Notes: generated by a model not told the origin, from the sequence alone. A stretch of DNA of 64,000 nt from Candidatus Bathyarchaeota archaeon (GCA_025057795.1 JANXEP010000010.1:4811-68810); one strand, 5' to 3'; counted from the first letter of the stretch, positions 1-8,954 are shown. Translations and numbers: made by a program.

Positions 1-305
1 ACAAATTCAAATCCTGCTTCAATTAATTTCTTTTCCTTTTCGAGTTTTTGGGCTGTTGCTACGTGCCCTTCGTCGCTTTTAAGGTTTATCAGCTTTGTGT
101 AGAGGTCTGTGTTTTCAAGTTTTTGGGGCCTAGAAGCTGCTGGACCCATTTTATGTTTTTGGTGCGGTGGTATCCCGTTGTGGCTTTCCAGTGGCGGAAT
201 GTATGTGGGCGTTTGTGTTAAATATGAACTCGCTTGTTTTTGGTAACTCGTTGATCATAGCTATTGTTTTAGGAGGAACTTTTAAGCGCGACTTATACGT
301 TGCCA
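1..305 (-). pseudogene. Decayed tyrosine recombinase (integrase) remnant
   Basis: Read on the minus strand, two frames together give the C-terminal half of an archaeal phage-type integrase. One frame has a segment reading FRHWKATTGYHRTKNIKWVQ, which carries the conserved HxxR-like RHW helix of these recombinases. After a one-base loss at about 120-135 the next frame reads ENTDLYTKLINLKSD and continues to the window edge with an AGFEF end. The Tyr of LYT is where the nucleophile is expected. Upstream, a third stretch (KTIAMINELPKTSEF, about 225-285) matches the region before the catalytic core but joins it abruptly, suggesting an internal deletion. The remnant may continue past position 1. Frame breaks and lost sequence make it non-functional; the family call is by motif recognition only. 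Confidence 0.72.
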
Positions 306-378
306 TTTTCCGTGAAACAACAACATTGATTTTACATGAATAAGACCTATACCCACCCCATCCCCCATCTATCGGGTT

Positions 379-420
379 TAAATGTCATCGTCTGACAGAA
401 TTTGGCGCCGACGACATTTA
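379..420. repeat. Imperfect inverted repeat between integrase relic and ATPase gene
   Basis: The arms TAAATGTC-ATCGTC (379-392) and GACGACATTTA (410-420) pair over about eleven bases around a 17-base loop. It lies downstream of the ATPase gene on the minus strand and could be a transcription-terminating hairpin, or a recombination end given the neighbouring integrase relic. No function can be assigned. Confidence 0.4.
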
Positions 421-484
421 CGCTAAAAAAGTTTTGCGGTTTGCATGTTAACAGAAAAACTCAAAACTTACGAGTATACCTACC

Positions 485-500
485 TATACAAGGTATGGGT
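485..500 (+). repeat. Left arm of inverted repeat flanking the AAA ATPase gene
   Basis: The 16-mer tatacaaggtatgggt matches the reverse complement of 1634-1649 (tatacttggtatgggt) at 14 of 16 positions. The two arms bracket the ATPase coding region. A separate 11-bp direct repeat, tatacccaccc, occurs at 348-358 and 1646-1656, so both edges of the ATPase segment share sequence. Confidence 0.45.
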
Positions 501-530
501 CATATTACTGATCATCTGTCTTTAGTTCTG

Positions 531-1625
531 TTATTCTGGCAAGGGATGCTCCTTTATCCCCCGTGCCAAGATTGAATCTGCGATTGCATATTTACCATCC
601 ACTGCATTAATGATGCTCATTTTGGTTAAATTTCTAATAAGCGTCGAAACCGCATAGTTTGTAATTGAGCGGCCTTCTTTTATTTCGATTGCAGATTTAA
701 TCTGCGACCATGCTGCCTCGCCCATTTTACCAAGGAAATTCAGAATTACACCATAACGCCGTGAATAGGTAACTATTTTCATAACTTCGTCCCTTGCCAG
801 TTTTCCAGCTTCAGAAGCAACCTCGTCAACAATTTTTTTTGAACACGAATTCCTTTCTCTACATCTTACTCCAAATAATGTCAGCCAACCTGGAACACCA
901 TCAAGTTCTTTGACAGCGTACGCTAACAGTTCTGCAGAAGGCTTCATTCCAATCTGTTTAAATCCTGCAGCAAGAAATTCTTTAGCCATTTCAGCTGAAA
1001 AGTTTTTCATTTGAATTTGGACGAAGTGCCTTCCATATAATGGAGAACCAGGCTGGTCAAATCCAAGGAAATCAAATAAGACGCCAACTTCAGAGCCAGT
1101 TACAACAACAACTACATTATGATATGCGTCAACAACATGTGCGAGAAAACGAAGCATCCATTTATCTCCCCGTATAACCTGAACTTCATCAAAAGCTATC
1201 AAAAATTTCTTTTTCTTTTCCAAAGCCCAACGATCAATCTTTGCAAAAAGTTCAGTAAGGTCTAACTCCTTTTTGCTCCACTCAAAGCTAAGTTCACCAC
1301 CTAGAACGGACACCCCTTTTATATTCTTTAACGCTTCAACAAGATCTGAGAGCCATTTTTTACCAACCTGCTTAAAAGCCACTTCCAACCTACGAATTAT
1401 GTCCGCATGGGATGGATTATACGGCAATCCCCGCAAATCTAAAATAGCGTAAGGACATCCACATTCAGCCAACGCCACATTAACAAATGAAGTCTTCCCA
1501 GTCCTACGAAGCCCGGACACCACTATCATAGGCGCATAGGATAAAGCCTCAAAAAACTCCCCAAGCTCCTTCTCACGGTTATACAAGTCTTCTCTTCTTA
1601 TTTTAGGTCGGGGGTCAAAATACAA
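531..1625 (-). CDS. Arch_ATPase-family AAA+ protein with C-terminal winged helix
   Basis: 364 residues. The P-loop GLRRTGKTS is at residues 38-46 and the Walker B strand FLIAFDEVQ at 141-149, both typical of the archaeal/STAND-like ATPase_2 family (PF01637). The last 80 residues look like the winged-helix tail these proteins carry. Such proteins are common in archaeal accessory regions; their substrates are mostly unknown. No in-frame ATG exists upstream, so the TTG at 1625 is the start. A TATA-like box (TTATAAGC on the plus strand, 1661-1668) sits about 35 nt before it, giving a very short leader. It stands alone beside an integrase relic and is bracketed by repeats, which suggests acquisition by transfer. 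The biological role is not visible. Confidence 0.8.
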   Translation of the reverse strand: MYFDPRPKIRREDLYNREKELGEFFEALSYAPMIVVSGLRRTGKTSFVNVALAECGCPYAILDLRGLPYNPSHADIIRRLEVAFKQVGKKWLSDLVEALKNIKGVSVLGGELSFEWSKKELDLTELFAKIDRWALEKKKKFLIAFDEVQVIRGDKWMLRFLAHVVDAYHNVVVVVTGSEVGVLFDFLGFDQPGSPLYGRHFVQIQMKNFSAEMAKEFLAAGFKQIGMKPSAELLAYAVKELDGVPGWLTLFGVRCRERNSCSKKIVDEVASEAGKLARDEVMKIVTYSRRYGVILNFLGKMGEAAWSQIKSAIEIKEGRSITNYAVSTLIRNLTKMSIINAVDGKYAIADSILARGIKEHPLPE

Positions 1626-1633
1626 GAATGGGC

Positions 1634-1649
1634 ACCCATACCAAGTATA
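1634..1649 (-). repeat. Right arm of inverted repeat flanking the AAA ATPase gene
   Basis: Pairs with 485-500 at 14 of 16 positions. It lies in the short leader/promoter of the ATPase gene, just inside the TATA-like box, so it could also be an operator rather than an element end. Confidence 0.42.
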
Positions 1650-1939
1650 CCCACCCTTACTTATAAGCTTTCATAAAGATTCATTCAACGTTAACAAACT
1701 GCATAGAAAAAGAGGGAATTTGCGGGAGAAGACACCATAAATTAAAGATTTGACCGGACTATACTACCGAGCCCTTCACGCTTAGTATTCTGAGACGGTT
1801 TTATTTGCTTTCCTTTTTTAATGTGTTTCAAAGCATGTTTTTGGGTTACTGAAGTTTTAGTTTTTGTCAGTTTAAAAGGAGGCTGAACGAAACACAAAAA
1901 AGGCTTGGGTGTTTTGGAGAATGGCGAGGATTTAGTTTG
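1650..1939. other. Intergenic stretch without a recognised gene
   Basis: This stretch holds the ATPase promoter (TATA-like 1661-1668) and the region downstream of the thermosome gene. T-rich runs on the plus strand at 1800-1870 do not form a clear terminator. I found no open frame with a start and ribosome site, no tRNA-like fold and no further repeat. Confidence 0.5.
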
Positions 1940-3583
1940 TCATTCTTCGCTTTCGGTTTCGCTTGGGGTTTTCGTTTTCTCTTCTTTGGGTTTGGATGAT
2001 GCTATTACGTCGTCTATGCGCAGTATCATTGATGCTGCTTCTGTGGCTGATTTTATTGCTTGTTCTTTGACCACTGCCGGCTCTACCACGCCGTTTTCAT
2101 ACATGTTTTCAACTTTGCCGGTGAACACGTTTACGCCCATGTACTGGCCGTCGGCTTTTTCGTGGGATGCTCTGAGTTCAACTATTATGTCTATGGGTTC
2201 AAGTCCAGCGTTTTCAGCCAGCGTTCTCGGCACAACTTCTATGGATTCTGCGAAGGCTTCTATGGCTAACTGTTCACGCCCGCCGACCTTTGTGGCGTAG
2301 TCCCGAAGTTCTTTAGCTACTTCGGCTTCTACCGCGCCGCCGCCTGCAACTATCTTGTTATTTTCCACGACGTCTGAAACTACGGATAGGGCGTCTGTCA
2401 TGGCTCTTTCCGCCTCGTCCACCATTCTTTCCAGCCCAGCGCGTATAAGGATGCCGACGGAGCGGGGGTTCTTGCAGTTCTCGACGAAAATCATCTTGTC
2501 TTCGCCAATTTTTCGTTCCTCAACTAGGCCAGCCCACCCTAAGTCCTGAGATGTTAAGTCGTCCAAGTCTGTGACTATTCTGCCTCCTGTGGCCCTTGCG
2601 AGTTTCTCCATGTCTGACTGCTTCACCCTTCTGGCGGCAAGGATGCCCTCCTTTGCTAGGAAGTGTTGGGCCATGTCATCTATGCCTTTTTGGCAGAAAA
2701 CCACGTTTGCGCCTGCAGCCTTTACTTTGTTAACCATTTCTTTTAGCATTTGGGTTTCTTGGTCTAGGAAGGCTTTCATCTGGGATGGGTCGCGTATCCT
2801 TATTTCGGCGCTGAACTCTGTTTTTTCAATTTCTAATGGGCAGTCGAGAAGGGCGATTTTTGCGTTTTCAACTTTCTTAGGCATTCCCGCGTGTACAACT
2901 TCCTTGTCGATTATAACACCTTTAACCAGTTGGGATTCAAGAAGTCCTTTTCCAGCTTTCTTTATGATTTGGATGTTATCTATGTCTGCGACTATTCTTT
3001 CGCCCCTTTGTTCGGCGATTTGTTTGACAGCGTCTATGGCTATTTCTGCTAGATGCTCCTTTGCTGGGCCGACAGCTTTGCTTGCCATGGAGGTTAACGC
3101 CACTTTCCTTAAGGTGTCTCTATCTTCAATGTTCACTGTTTTTGAAATTTTGTTTATTACTTCTACAGCTTTTTGTGCTGCTTTGCGGTAACCGCTTACG
3201 ATTATTGTTGGGTGAATGTTTTGGTCTAGCAGTTCTTCAGCCCTTTTTAATAGTTCTCCTGCTAAAACAACGGCTGTTGTTGTTCCGTCGCCAACCATGT
3301 CGTCCTGTGTTTTTGCAACTTCTACCATCATTTTTGCCGCTGGATGTTCAACCTCAATTTCGTCTAAAATTGCGGCTCCGTCGTTTGTTATTGTTATGTC
3401 GCCTAGGCTGTCTATGAGCATTTTGTCCATTCCGCGGGGTCCAAGGGTTGTCTTTAATACTTCGCCTATAATGCGGGCTGCCATCATGTTGTTTCTTTGG
3501 GCTTCCCTTCCCCGACTTCGTGTTGTTCCTTCTTTGAGGATTAGGACGGGTTGACCTGAAGCCGTTGTTGTCAAGTAAGCCAT
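1940..3583 (-). CDS. Thermosome subunit (group II chaperonin)
   Basis: 547 residues, the usual thermosome length. Group II chaperonin signatures are present: [11 protein letters not shown] near residue 45, NDGAAIL near 66, [15 protein letters not shown] near 97 and the GGGAVEAE segment near 410. The tail is acidic (ETESEE) rather than the Gly/Met-rich tail of GroEL. The product is an ATP-driven cytosolic protein-folding ring. The start is the ATG at 3583: GGAGGT (3591-3596) lies 7 nt before it and a TATA-like run (TTTATATTTT on the minus strand, 3641-3650) lies further upstream. A longer reading frame to 3667 crosses that box and is rejected. A second subunit is encoded at 19029-20672, so the ring is probably hetero-oligomeric. 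Confidence 0.97.
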   Translation of the reverse strand: MAYLTTTASGQPVLILKEGTTRSRGREAQRNNMMAARIIGEVLKTTLGPRGMDKMLIDSLGDITITNDGAAILDEIEVEHPAAKMMVEVAKTQDDMVGDGTTTAVVLAGELLKRAEELLDQNIHPTIIVSGYRKAAQKAVEVINKISKTVNIEDRDTLRKVALTSMASKAVGPAKEHLAEIAIDAVKQIAEQRGERIVADIDNIQIIKKAGKGLLESQLVKGVIIDKEVVHAGMPKKVENAKIALLDCPLEIEKTEFSAEIRIRDPSQMKAFLDQETQMLKEMVNKVKAAGANVVFCQKGIDDMAQHFLAKEGILAARRVKQSDMEKLARATGGRIVTDLDDLTSQDLGWAGLVEERKIGEDKMIFVENCKNPRSVGILIRAGLERMVDEAERAMTDALSVVSDVVENNKIVAGGGAVEAEVAKELRDYATKVGGREQLAIEAFAESIEVVPRTLAENAGLEPIDIIVELRASHEKADGQYMGVNVFTGKVENMYENGVVEPAVVKEQAIKSATEAASMILRIDDVIASSKPKEEKTKTPSETESEE

Positions 3584-3640
3584 ATCATTACCTCCAGTCA
3601 AGGGTAAAATTTTGCCAATCTGGATAAGCAGAAATGCGCT

Positions 3641-3650
3641 AAAATATAAA
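3641..3650 (-). promoter_or_regulatory. TATA-like box of thermosome gene
   Basis: The minus-strand sequence TTTATATTTT lies about 60 nt before the ATG at 3583, leaving a leader of roughly 30 nt that contains GGAGGT. It matches the archaeal TATA consensus. Confidence 0.6.
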
Positions 3651-3752
3651 CCTTTCTCCGTGAACAACGTTACTTTTTCTTAAGGTTTTCGCCTTAACTT
3701 GGAGTGAAAACTTTAAAGTGGGAAGCCATATAACTTTGGCGGGCGGTGTTTG

Positions 3753-4523
3753 GTGGCTAAAAGGCAAACAAGCTTTGAAGAATATGCGAGGAAATTAAAC
3801 CTTAACAAGCTTTTTGAGGTCTTAGGCGCACCTGATCCTAAGCTTCTTGCTAGGGAGGTTGAATATTTCACTGTTGAAGAGGCGGAGCGCAGAGATGAAA
3901 TGCTCATAAATTATTTTGGTGATGATGGAGTGAACCGAATAGTGGATAAAACCGTTAAGCTCTTATTTGCTTTTCCAAGGCTTTCAGCAAGTGCAAGAGT
4001 TCTTGATGTTGGTGCTGGGACAGGGTTCTTCACAGCTAAAATTGCAGAAAAGGTGCATGTAAAGCTTCCTAAGGTTTCATTTTACGCCATGGACGCAACC
4101 CCGTCGATGCTGCTTTCTTTAGCGGGGAAATATGCGCATTTAAAGCCCTTTGTGGGGTTGGCTGAAAACATTAAAGGCAGCATTGCGGAGGCTAGAAGAT
4201 TTTTTAATATTCCGGAAAAATTTGACGTGGCTTTGTCCACTTTGATGCTTCATCATAGTGCTGACCCGGTCAAGGTTTTCCATAGTATGAGGAATATTCT
4301 TAAGGAAAATGGGAAGGCGCTTGTTGTTGACCTTTGCGAGCATGGTTTTGAGGAGTTTAAAAAGGAGATGGGTGATGTGCACTTGGGTTTCAAGCCTGAA
4401 AGGATTTATGAAATGGCAAGTGAAGCTTTTTCGAAAGTTAAGGTTGAAAGGATTAGTGGGATAGGCTGCGAGTGTTCAGGGCGGCGGGTTGAAATTTTCT
4501 TCGCTTACATGTATGGCGTTTAG
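3753..4523 (+). CDS. Class I SAM-dependent methyltransferase
   Basis: About 256 residues. Motif I VLDVGAGTG is at residues 83-91, followed by an acidic residue at the next strand (YAMDATPSML) and the methyltransferase core strand DVALSTLMLHH. This pattern matches the UbiE/MenG-like and Methyltransf_11 families. The substrate cannot be read from the sequence; C-terminal cysteines (GIGCECSG) are unusual. A TATA-like element CATATAAC (3727-3734) lies about 24 nt before the GTG at 3753, so the message is probably leaderless and starts at this GTG; a TTG codon directly before it (3750) is the alternative. It converges with the MntP-like gene, the 3' ends overlapping by a few bases. Confidence 0.82.
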   Translation: MAKRQTSFEEYARKLNLNKLFEVLGAPDPKLLAREVEYFTVEEAERRDEMLINYFGDDGVNRIVDKTVKLLFAFPRLSASARVLDVGAGTGFFTAKIAEKVHVKLPKVSFYAMDATPSMLLSLAGKYAHLKPFVGLAENIKGSIAEARRFFNIPEKFDVALSTLMLHHSADPVKVFHSMRNILKENGKALVVDLCEHGFEEFKKEMGDVHLGFKPERIYEMASEAFSKVKVERISGIGCECSGRRVEIFFAYMYGV

Positions 4524-5074
4524 GCTAAGTGTTCTATGAGTATTTTAACTCCAATGGCGATTAGAATTATGCCTCCGGCAATTTGGATTTTATCAGCCCA
4601 TAGGCCTTTTATCTTGTCTCCTACAGCGGCGCCTATTAATGAGAGGGCGAAGGTTACTGTGCCTATGACTATTATTGGGTGGGTTATGGGAATTTTTAGA
4701 AAGGCGAAGCTTATGCCCACCGCCAACGCGTCAATGCTTGTGGCTATTGCCAAAATGAAAAGGGTGCAGAGGCTTAGGTTCTTCTCTTTCATTTTTGTTT
4801 CAGGCTTTTTTGATTCGTAAATCATTCTGCAGCCTACCAAGAGCAGAAGGCTGAAGGCAAGCCAGTGGTCTATTCCGGATATCAAGTTTAACATTGTTGT
4901 GCCTGCGGTCCAGCCTAGCGGTGGCATGAAGGCTTGGAAGCTTCCGAAGGCGAAGGCCATTTTTAACGCGTTGCTTAGGATGTTGCCTCTTGCCGCGATT
5001 GCATAAGCCACTGAAACGCTGAAGGCGTCCATTGCAAGGCTTAAGGCTGCAGCCAGCAGCGTTACTGCATCCAA
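4520..5074 (-). CDS. mntP: MntP-like manganese efflux membrane protein
   Basis: About 184 residues with six predicted membrane helices in two related halves. Each half carries the family's acidic signature: ALSLAMDAFSVS near the N-terminus and ATSIDALAVGISF in the second half, as in MntP (DUF204). The expected role is Mn(II) export across the cytoplasmic membrane. The reading frame extends upstream to an ATG at 5176, but the extra 34 residues are polar and basic and unlike the family. The TTG at 5074 gives the standard N-terminus DAVTLLAAALSLAMD and is preferred. It is divergent from the MoaD/ThiS-like gene and convergent with the methyltransferase. No metal-sensing leader was recognised. Confidence 0.88.
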   Translation of the reverse strand: MDAVTLLAAALSLAMDAFSVSVAYAIAARGNILSNALKMAFAFGSFQAFMPPLGWTAGTTMLNLISGIDHWLAFSLLLLVGCRMIYESKKPETKMKEKNLSLCTLFILAIATSIDALAVGISFAFLKIPITHPIIVIGTVTFALSLIGAAVGDKIKGLWADKIQIAGGIILIAIGVKILIEHLA

Positions 5075-5185
5075 TATTTGTCCCTTTCCATGGCTGCGTC
5101 TTCCCGTCTTTAAGATTTTCCGGTTTAAAATGTTTTGCGTTGCGCGTAAATGTTTAATTTCGGCTATGCCTTTCATTAATTTACG

Positions 5186-5488
5186 GTGGACGCTTTGAGG
5201 GTTCTAGTGCGCCTCTTCACAACTTTGCGGGAAATCGTTGGCAAACGCGAGGAGATACTAGAGTTTATGGACGGGGAAACCGTGACTGTTGAAAAAGTGC
5301 TTAGGAAACTTGCTGAAATTTATGGGAAGGGCTTCGCCGAGTATGTTTATTATAGCGGAACTGGCGAGGTTAAGGATTTTCTCCAATTCCTCATAAATGG
5401 GCGAAGCGCCTCAACCCTTAAAGGGCTACAGACAGAACTTGAGGACGGCGACGTTTTGGCGATTCTGCCTCCCGTAGGCGGCGGCTAA
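5186..5488 (+). CDS. MoaD/ThiS-like ubiquitin-fold sulfur carrier (possible SAMP)
   Basis: 100 residues ending in PPVGGG. The beta-grasp pattern (LVRLFTTLREIVGKRE, then LEDGDVLAILPPVGGG) matches MoaD/ThiS and archaeal small modifier proteins, whose terminal GG is activated by an E1-like enzyme. It may supply sulfur for molybdopterin or tRNA thiolation, or be conjugated to proteins. The start is GTG 5186; a TTG nine bases later is possible. Two MoeA genes lie at 41-44 kb, consistent with but not proof of a molybdopterin role. No E1 or MoaE gene is adjacent. Confidence 0.85.
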   Translation: MDALRVLVRLFTTLREIVGKREEILEFMDGETVTVEKVLRKLAEIYGKGFAEYVYYSGTGEVKDFLQFLINGRSASTLKGLQTELEDGDVLAILPPVGGG

Positions 5489-5552
5489 TTTTCACACGTT
5501 TCCAACTTTGCGGGCTGCGTGCGCCTAGCATCCATTAGCTGTTTTCCAATCT

Positions 5553-5566
5553 GGAGGATGCCCTCC
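5553..5566 (+). terminator. Small hairpin after the MoaD/ThiS-like gene
   Basis: GGAGG (5553-5557) and CCTCC (5562-5566) form a 5-bp stem with an ATGC loop, followed by a weak T run. It lies 65 nt after the stop codon and before the next gene. It could end transcription but is short. Confidence 0.25.
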
Positions 5567-5625
5567 CTAAGATTTTGCTGTGCACTATAGGTTTTTAGGC
5601 TTGAAAATGCCTATTTGATTTTGTC

Positions 5626-6741
5626 ATGGGGAAATGTCAAGTTTGTGGTGAAGTTTCGCCTTTGATTTCTGGGAAGCTTAGCGTCTGCCTAAAATGTATT
5701 AGGCAGAAGCCTAGACAAGCCCTTGAAGTTGCAGGGGCGGTGCACGCTAAAAGCAGGGCGGCTTACGGTTTGCCGGCGAAACCGCCCCAAGATGTGGGAG
5801 GCTTAACCTGTGGCGTTTGTGCTAACAACTGTGTTATTGGGGTTGGCGGCAGCGGCTACTGTGGGCTTGTCTGGAATGTTGGTGGGCGTTTGGTTCGTTT
5901 CGGCGGAACAGCGGAAATGGGCGTTTTAGAATGGTATTATGATGGTTTGCCAACCAACTGCGTAAGCTGGTGGTTTTGTCCAGGCTGCACTGGAAGCGGC
6001 TACCCAAAATACGCCTACAGGCCGGAACCCGAATATGGCTATTACAATTTGGCGGTTTTCTACGGCGCGTGCAGCTACGACTGCCTCTTCTGTCAGAACT
6101 GGCACTACCGCAACCTCTCAGCCAAACATAAACCAGTCATGAGCGCTGAAGCCCTAGCTAAGAAAGCCTTCGACCAAAAAGTTTCATGTGTATGCTATTT
6201 TGGCGGAGACCCTTCTCCCCAAATGCCCCACTCGCTTGAGACAAGCCGCATCGCCCTAGAAAAAGCTGAAGAGGAAAAGCGGATACTGCGGGTTTGCTGG
6301 GAAACCAACGGCTACATGAACCCAAAATTGGCGGAGAAGGCTGCAGAATACGCCCTTAAAAGCGGCGGCAACATTAAATTCGACTTGAAAGCGTGGGGCG
6401 AAGAGCTAAGCATAGCCCTCTGCGGAGTCTCGAATCGGCCAGCCCTAGAAAACTTTCGCCTAATAGGCGAAAAATTTTACCAAAAACGCCCTGAACTGCC
6501 AGTTTTAACGGCCAGCACGCTTCTTGTGCCAGGCTATGTGGACGCGGAGGAGGTGGAAAACATAGCCAAGTTCATAAGCCAAATAAGCCCAGAAATCCCC
6601 TACACGCTTTTAGCCTTTTACCCATGCTACGTCATGGACGATTTGCCGACAACAAGCAGAAAACAAGCCCATGAATGCCAAAAGGCGGCACAAAAACACC
6701 TAAAAAACACCCGTATAGGAAACATACACCTACTATCATAG
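5626..6741 (+). CDS. PflA-like radical SAM protein with N-terminal Cys clusters
   Basis: 371 residues. The radical SAM triad C149-x3-C153-x2-C156 (GACSYDCLFCQNW) is intact and followed by a GGDPSPQ segment that fits the SAM-binding GGE motif. It resembles the archaeal branch of pyruvate formate-lyase activating enzyme homologues (COG1180). Two other Cys groups precede it: C4/C7/C21/C24, like a zinc ribbon, and C62/C65/C69/C79, which may hold an accessory Fe-S cluster. No glycyl radical enzyme gene is adjacent, so the target is unknown. The start is ATG 5626 without an obvious ribosome site, so the message may be leaderless. Confidence 0.85.
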   Translation: MGKCQVCGEVSPLISGKLSVCLKCIRQKPRQALEVAGAVHAKSRAAYGLPAKPPQDVGGLTCGVCANNCVIGVGGSGYCGLVWNVGGRLVRFGGTAEMGVLEWYYDGLPTNCVSWWFCPGCTGSGYPKYAYRPEPEYGYYNLAVFYGACSYDCLFCQNWHYRNLSAKHKPVMSAEALAKKAFDQKVSCVCYFGGDPSPQMPHSLETSRIALEKAEEEKRILRVCWETNGYMNPKLAEKAAEYALKSGGNIKFDLKAWGEELSIALCGVSNRPALENFRLIGEKFYQKRPELPVLTASTLLVPGYVDAEEVENIAKFISQISPEIPYTLLAFYPCYVMDDLPTTSRKQAHECQKAAQKHLKNTRIGNIHLLS

Positions 6742-6743
6742 AA

Positions 6744-7451
6744 CTAGGTTTGTTCCGTTGCTTTTTTGAGGGCTGCTCTTGCCAGGATGCGTGTTGAATC
6801 CAGCGTGGGTATTGGAGAATGTTCACCATCGAGGATTAGCGGTAGTTCTGTACATCCTAAAACAACGGCGTCGCAACCTTCCCTTTGAGCCATATCTGAT
6901 ATGATGCTGGCTAGTTTTTCTCTGGATTCAGGCTTGACTATGCCATAAACGAGTTCGCTGAAAATTATTTTGTTGACTATTTCACGTTGTCCCGTTTCTG
7001 GGACAGCCCATTTTATCCCATAAAGCCTTAATTTTGATGGGTATACGTCTGACTCCATTAGGAAGCGGGTTCCCAGAACAGCCAATTTTCTAAAGCCAAG
7101 CCTCTCTGCTTCTTTGGCAACCTCCTGGGCTATGTGCAGCCATGGCACTGGCGATTTTTCAGCAACCTTGCCAAAGGCTATGTGGACAGTGTTGTCTGGA
7201 CATATAACAAAGTCCGCGCCTATACTTGCAAGCTTTTTAGCCGAGGCAACCATTAGCTTGGCGACGCCATCCCAGTCACCATGCTCTATCCGCGTCATGT
7301 AACTGCTGAAGGAGAAAGCGTGCATGCTCACCTCAGGATGGGCGTAACGCTCTCCAAGAATTTTTTCGCCTTCAGTGCATACCGCCTGATAGCACAGGGC
7401 TGCTCCTGGGGCGCTGACGCCAACAATACCTATATGTTTAGGCCTACCCAT
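6744..7451 (-). CDS. Aspartate/glutamate racemase-family protein
   Basis: 235 residues. The two catalytic cysteines expected for PLP-independent Asp/Glu racemases are present: C84 in VICPDNTVH and C200 in VLGCTELPL. The N-terminal strand HIGIVGVSAPG and length also match the YgeA/aspartate racemase branch. It would interconvert L- and D-aspartate or a related amino acid in the cytosol. The gene converges with the radical SAM gene, 2 bp between stops. The start is ATG 7451. Confidence 0.87.
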   Translation of the reverse strand: MGRPKHIGIVGVSAPGAALCYQAVCTEGEKILGERYAHPEVSMHAFSFSSYMTRIEHGDWDGVAKLMVASAKKLASIGADFVICPDNTVHIAFGKVAEKSPVPWLHIAQEVAKEAERLGFRKLAVLGTRFLMESDVYPSKLRLYGIKWAVPETGQREIVNKIIFSELVYGIVKPESREKLASIISDMAQREGCDAVVLGCTELPLILDGEHSPIPTLDSTRILARAALKKATEQT

Positions 7452-7575
7452 GCTCCCAAACCTCTACGCGATGAAATTCTTTTCAAGGTTAAAAGTTCGC
7501 CTAGACGAAAGATTGTCGAGGTTTAAAAAAGGCGGTAATTTTCTAAAAATATTAAAAATCGGGGAGGCGGTTGAG

Positions 7576-8808
7576 CTATCGACGGTACACCCCGTATTTT
7601 TCAACAGCCCTCATCACGGCCCTTATGTTCTCAACAGGCGTTTCTGCCGGTATCGCCGTTGACGAAGCCAGTATGAAGCCTCCTCCAGGCATCATTTCTT
7701 TGAGCAAATCCCTAATATACTCTTCAACTTTCTCTGGCGTGGCGTTCAGCAATAATGTTGGCGGTATTCCGCCTGAAACGCAGGTGTGCCCGGCGAGGAT
7801 TTTCTTAGCTTTCCGCACGTCTGTCTTTTCAAACATGCCTGTGCCCCAAGCCTTAGGCAGTTCGAGAAGGCTTTCCAGGTAAGCATCGTGGCGGCCTTCG
7901 AAGGCGACACCACATCTGCCGCCCATGTTGTAGAAGTCAACTATAATCTTCTTTAAATAAGGCCAGTAAAATTCGTAGTAGAGCTTCGGCGAAAGATACT
8001 CGTTCAAGTGAAGCGGTATGCCCACGTTCCGTATCATTCCAAAACGTAAAAGCCTTTTGTGCTGCGTTTCCATCATCATGTCGCAAGCCCGCTTAACCTT
8101 ATCGGGTATTCTGCGCAAATCAAGCAAAATACCTGGAATAGTCCTTAGAAAATCGCCTATAAAGTCCAACGGGACAGTTGTAAGCATTGAAGGCGTAAAC
8201 GAATAGCCAAGCTTGGCTATATCCTCACCCATCATAGCTGAGAATCTGGCGTACCTCATCCCTTCTAAACCTACTTTGATTAGGGCTGCCATGGCCTCTG
8301 GGGATCCGGGCTTTTTAAGAGCGTCATGCGCTCTCGGCACGACAACTTCGGCCATAAAATTAACAGGATCATCTATAAAGTGGTCGTACTCCTCGGGTTT
8401 TAGGAACTCTCCGCCTATAAACTGGAACGATCCAGCGTTTGGAGATAGTTCTCTGCCTGGCCAGCGGGTGTACTTGTCGCGGAGAATGTCATGCATTGGG
8501 CCTGTCAAGGCACCCGCAAATGGAGCCGCGTCCATGTAGTCTCTGAGGGCAAAACCTAGGAGGGATCCTGTTCCAAGCATTGCTAGAGGTGCCATGTCCG
8601 TTGGAAAGTCCTTCACTATCTTTATTATGGCTTTGTGTCCCTTCTCATAGTCAAACAGCAGTTCATGCGTGGTTATGCCGGACCACTTGGCTATAAAACC
8701 ATAGTCAAAGTGGAGTTGGAGGGGCACCCTGTCCGGTTCTTTTAGGTTCATCACGGCTTCGAGGCGTTCCCGCCTTTCTCTTGCCAACTCTTCAGGAGTC
8801 TTATCCAC
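7576..8808 (-). CDS. Uroporphyrinogen decarboxylase-family protein (MtaA/CmuA-like methyltransferase)
   Basis: 410 residues with the URO-D fold pattern: N-terminal RERLEAVMNLKEPDRVPLQ, then YYEFYWPYLKKII, and a C-terminal GHTCVSGGIPP segment where zinc-binding methyltransferases of this superfamily carry a Cys ligand. Archaea of this type rarely use it for heme synthesis; many members move methyl groups between corrinoid proteins and cofactors. No corrinoid protein or other heme gene is adjacent, so the substrate is open. The start is GTG 8808 with GGTGAT five nt upstream. The TATA-like ATTTATAATATG lies near 8838-8850, and an unusual inverted-repeat region lies upstream of that. Confidence 0.83.
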   Translation of the reverse strand: MDKTPEELARERRERLEAVMNLKEPDRVPLQLHFDYGFIAKWSGITTHELLFDYEKGHKAIIKIVKDFPTDMAPLAMLGTGSLLGFALRDYMDAAPFAGALTGPMHDILRDKYTRWPGRELSPNAGSFQFIGGEFLKPEEYDHFIDDPVNFMAEVVVPRAHDALKKPGSPEAMAALIKVGLEGMRYARFSAMMGEDIAKLGYSFTPSMLTTVPLDFIGDFLRTIPGILLDLRRIPDKVKRACDMMMETQHKRLLRFGMIRNVGIPLHLNEYLSPKLYYEFYWPYLKKIIVDFYNMGGRCGVAFEGRHDAYLESLLELPKAWGTGMFEKTDVRKAKKILAGHTCVSGGIPPTLLLNATPEKVEEYIRDLLKEMMPGGGFILASSTAIPAETPVENIRAVMRAVEKYGVYRR

Positions 8809-8835
8809 AATATCACCAATTCACAATTACCCCTT

Positions 8836-8932
8836 TCATATTATAAATTTTGCCAGAGTACATGTTGGCACAAGTTGCCACCACTGGTCAACAATAATCT
8901 GCCGAAGGTGGCGACGCCATATTTGGCAGCTT
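8836..8932 (-). promoter_or_regulatory. Promoter and repeat-rich upstream region of the UroD-like gene
   Basis: Between infB and the UroD-like gene, a TATA-like ATTTATAATATG (8838-8850) is preceded by several TGGCA/TGCCA elements. Two of them form arms: gttgccacc (8874-8882) and ggtggcgac (8907-8915), with one mismatch. TTGGCACAAGTTGCCA is itself near-palindromic. This is the placement expected of regulator sites, though a terminator for infB is possible. Confidence 0.4.
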
Positions 8933-8954
8933 GGAAAATAAAGCGTAAAATAGG

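Noticed and set aside
1..25. tRNA-like B box (ttcaaatcc) at the window edge
   Set aside because: No A box or cloverleaf is present, and the bases encode the integrase C-terminus.
3585..3667. N-terminal extension of the thermosome
   Set aside because: It crosses the TATA box and lies before a clear GGAGGT-ATG start.
5077..5176. N-terminal extension of MntP
   Set aside because: Polar and basic, unlike the family; TTG 5074 gives the conserved first helix.
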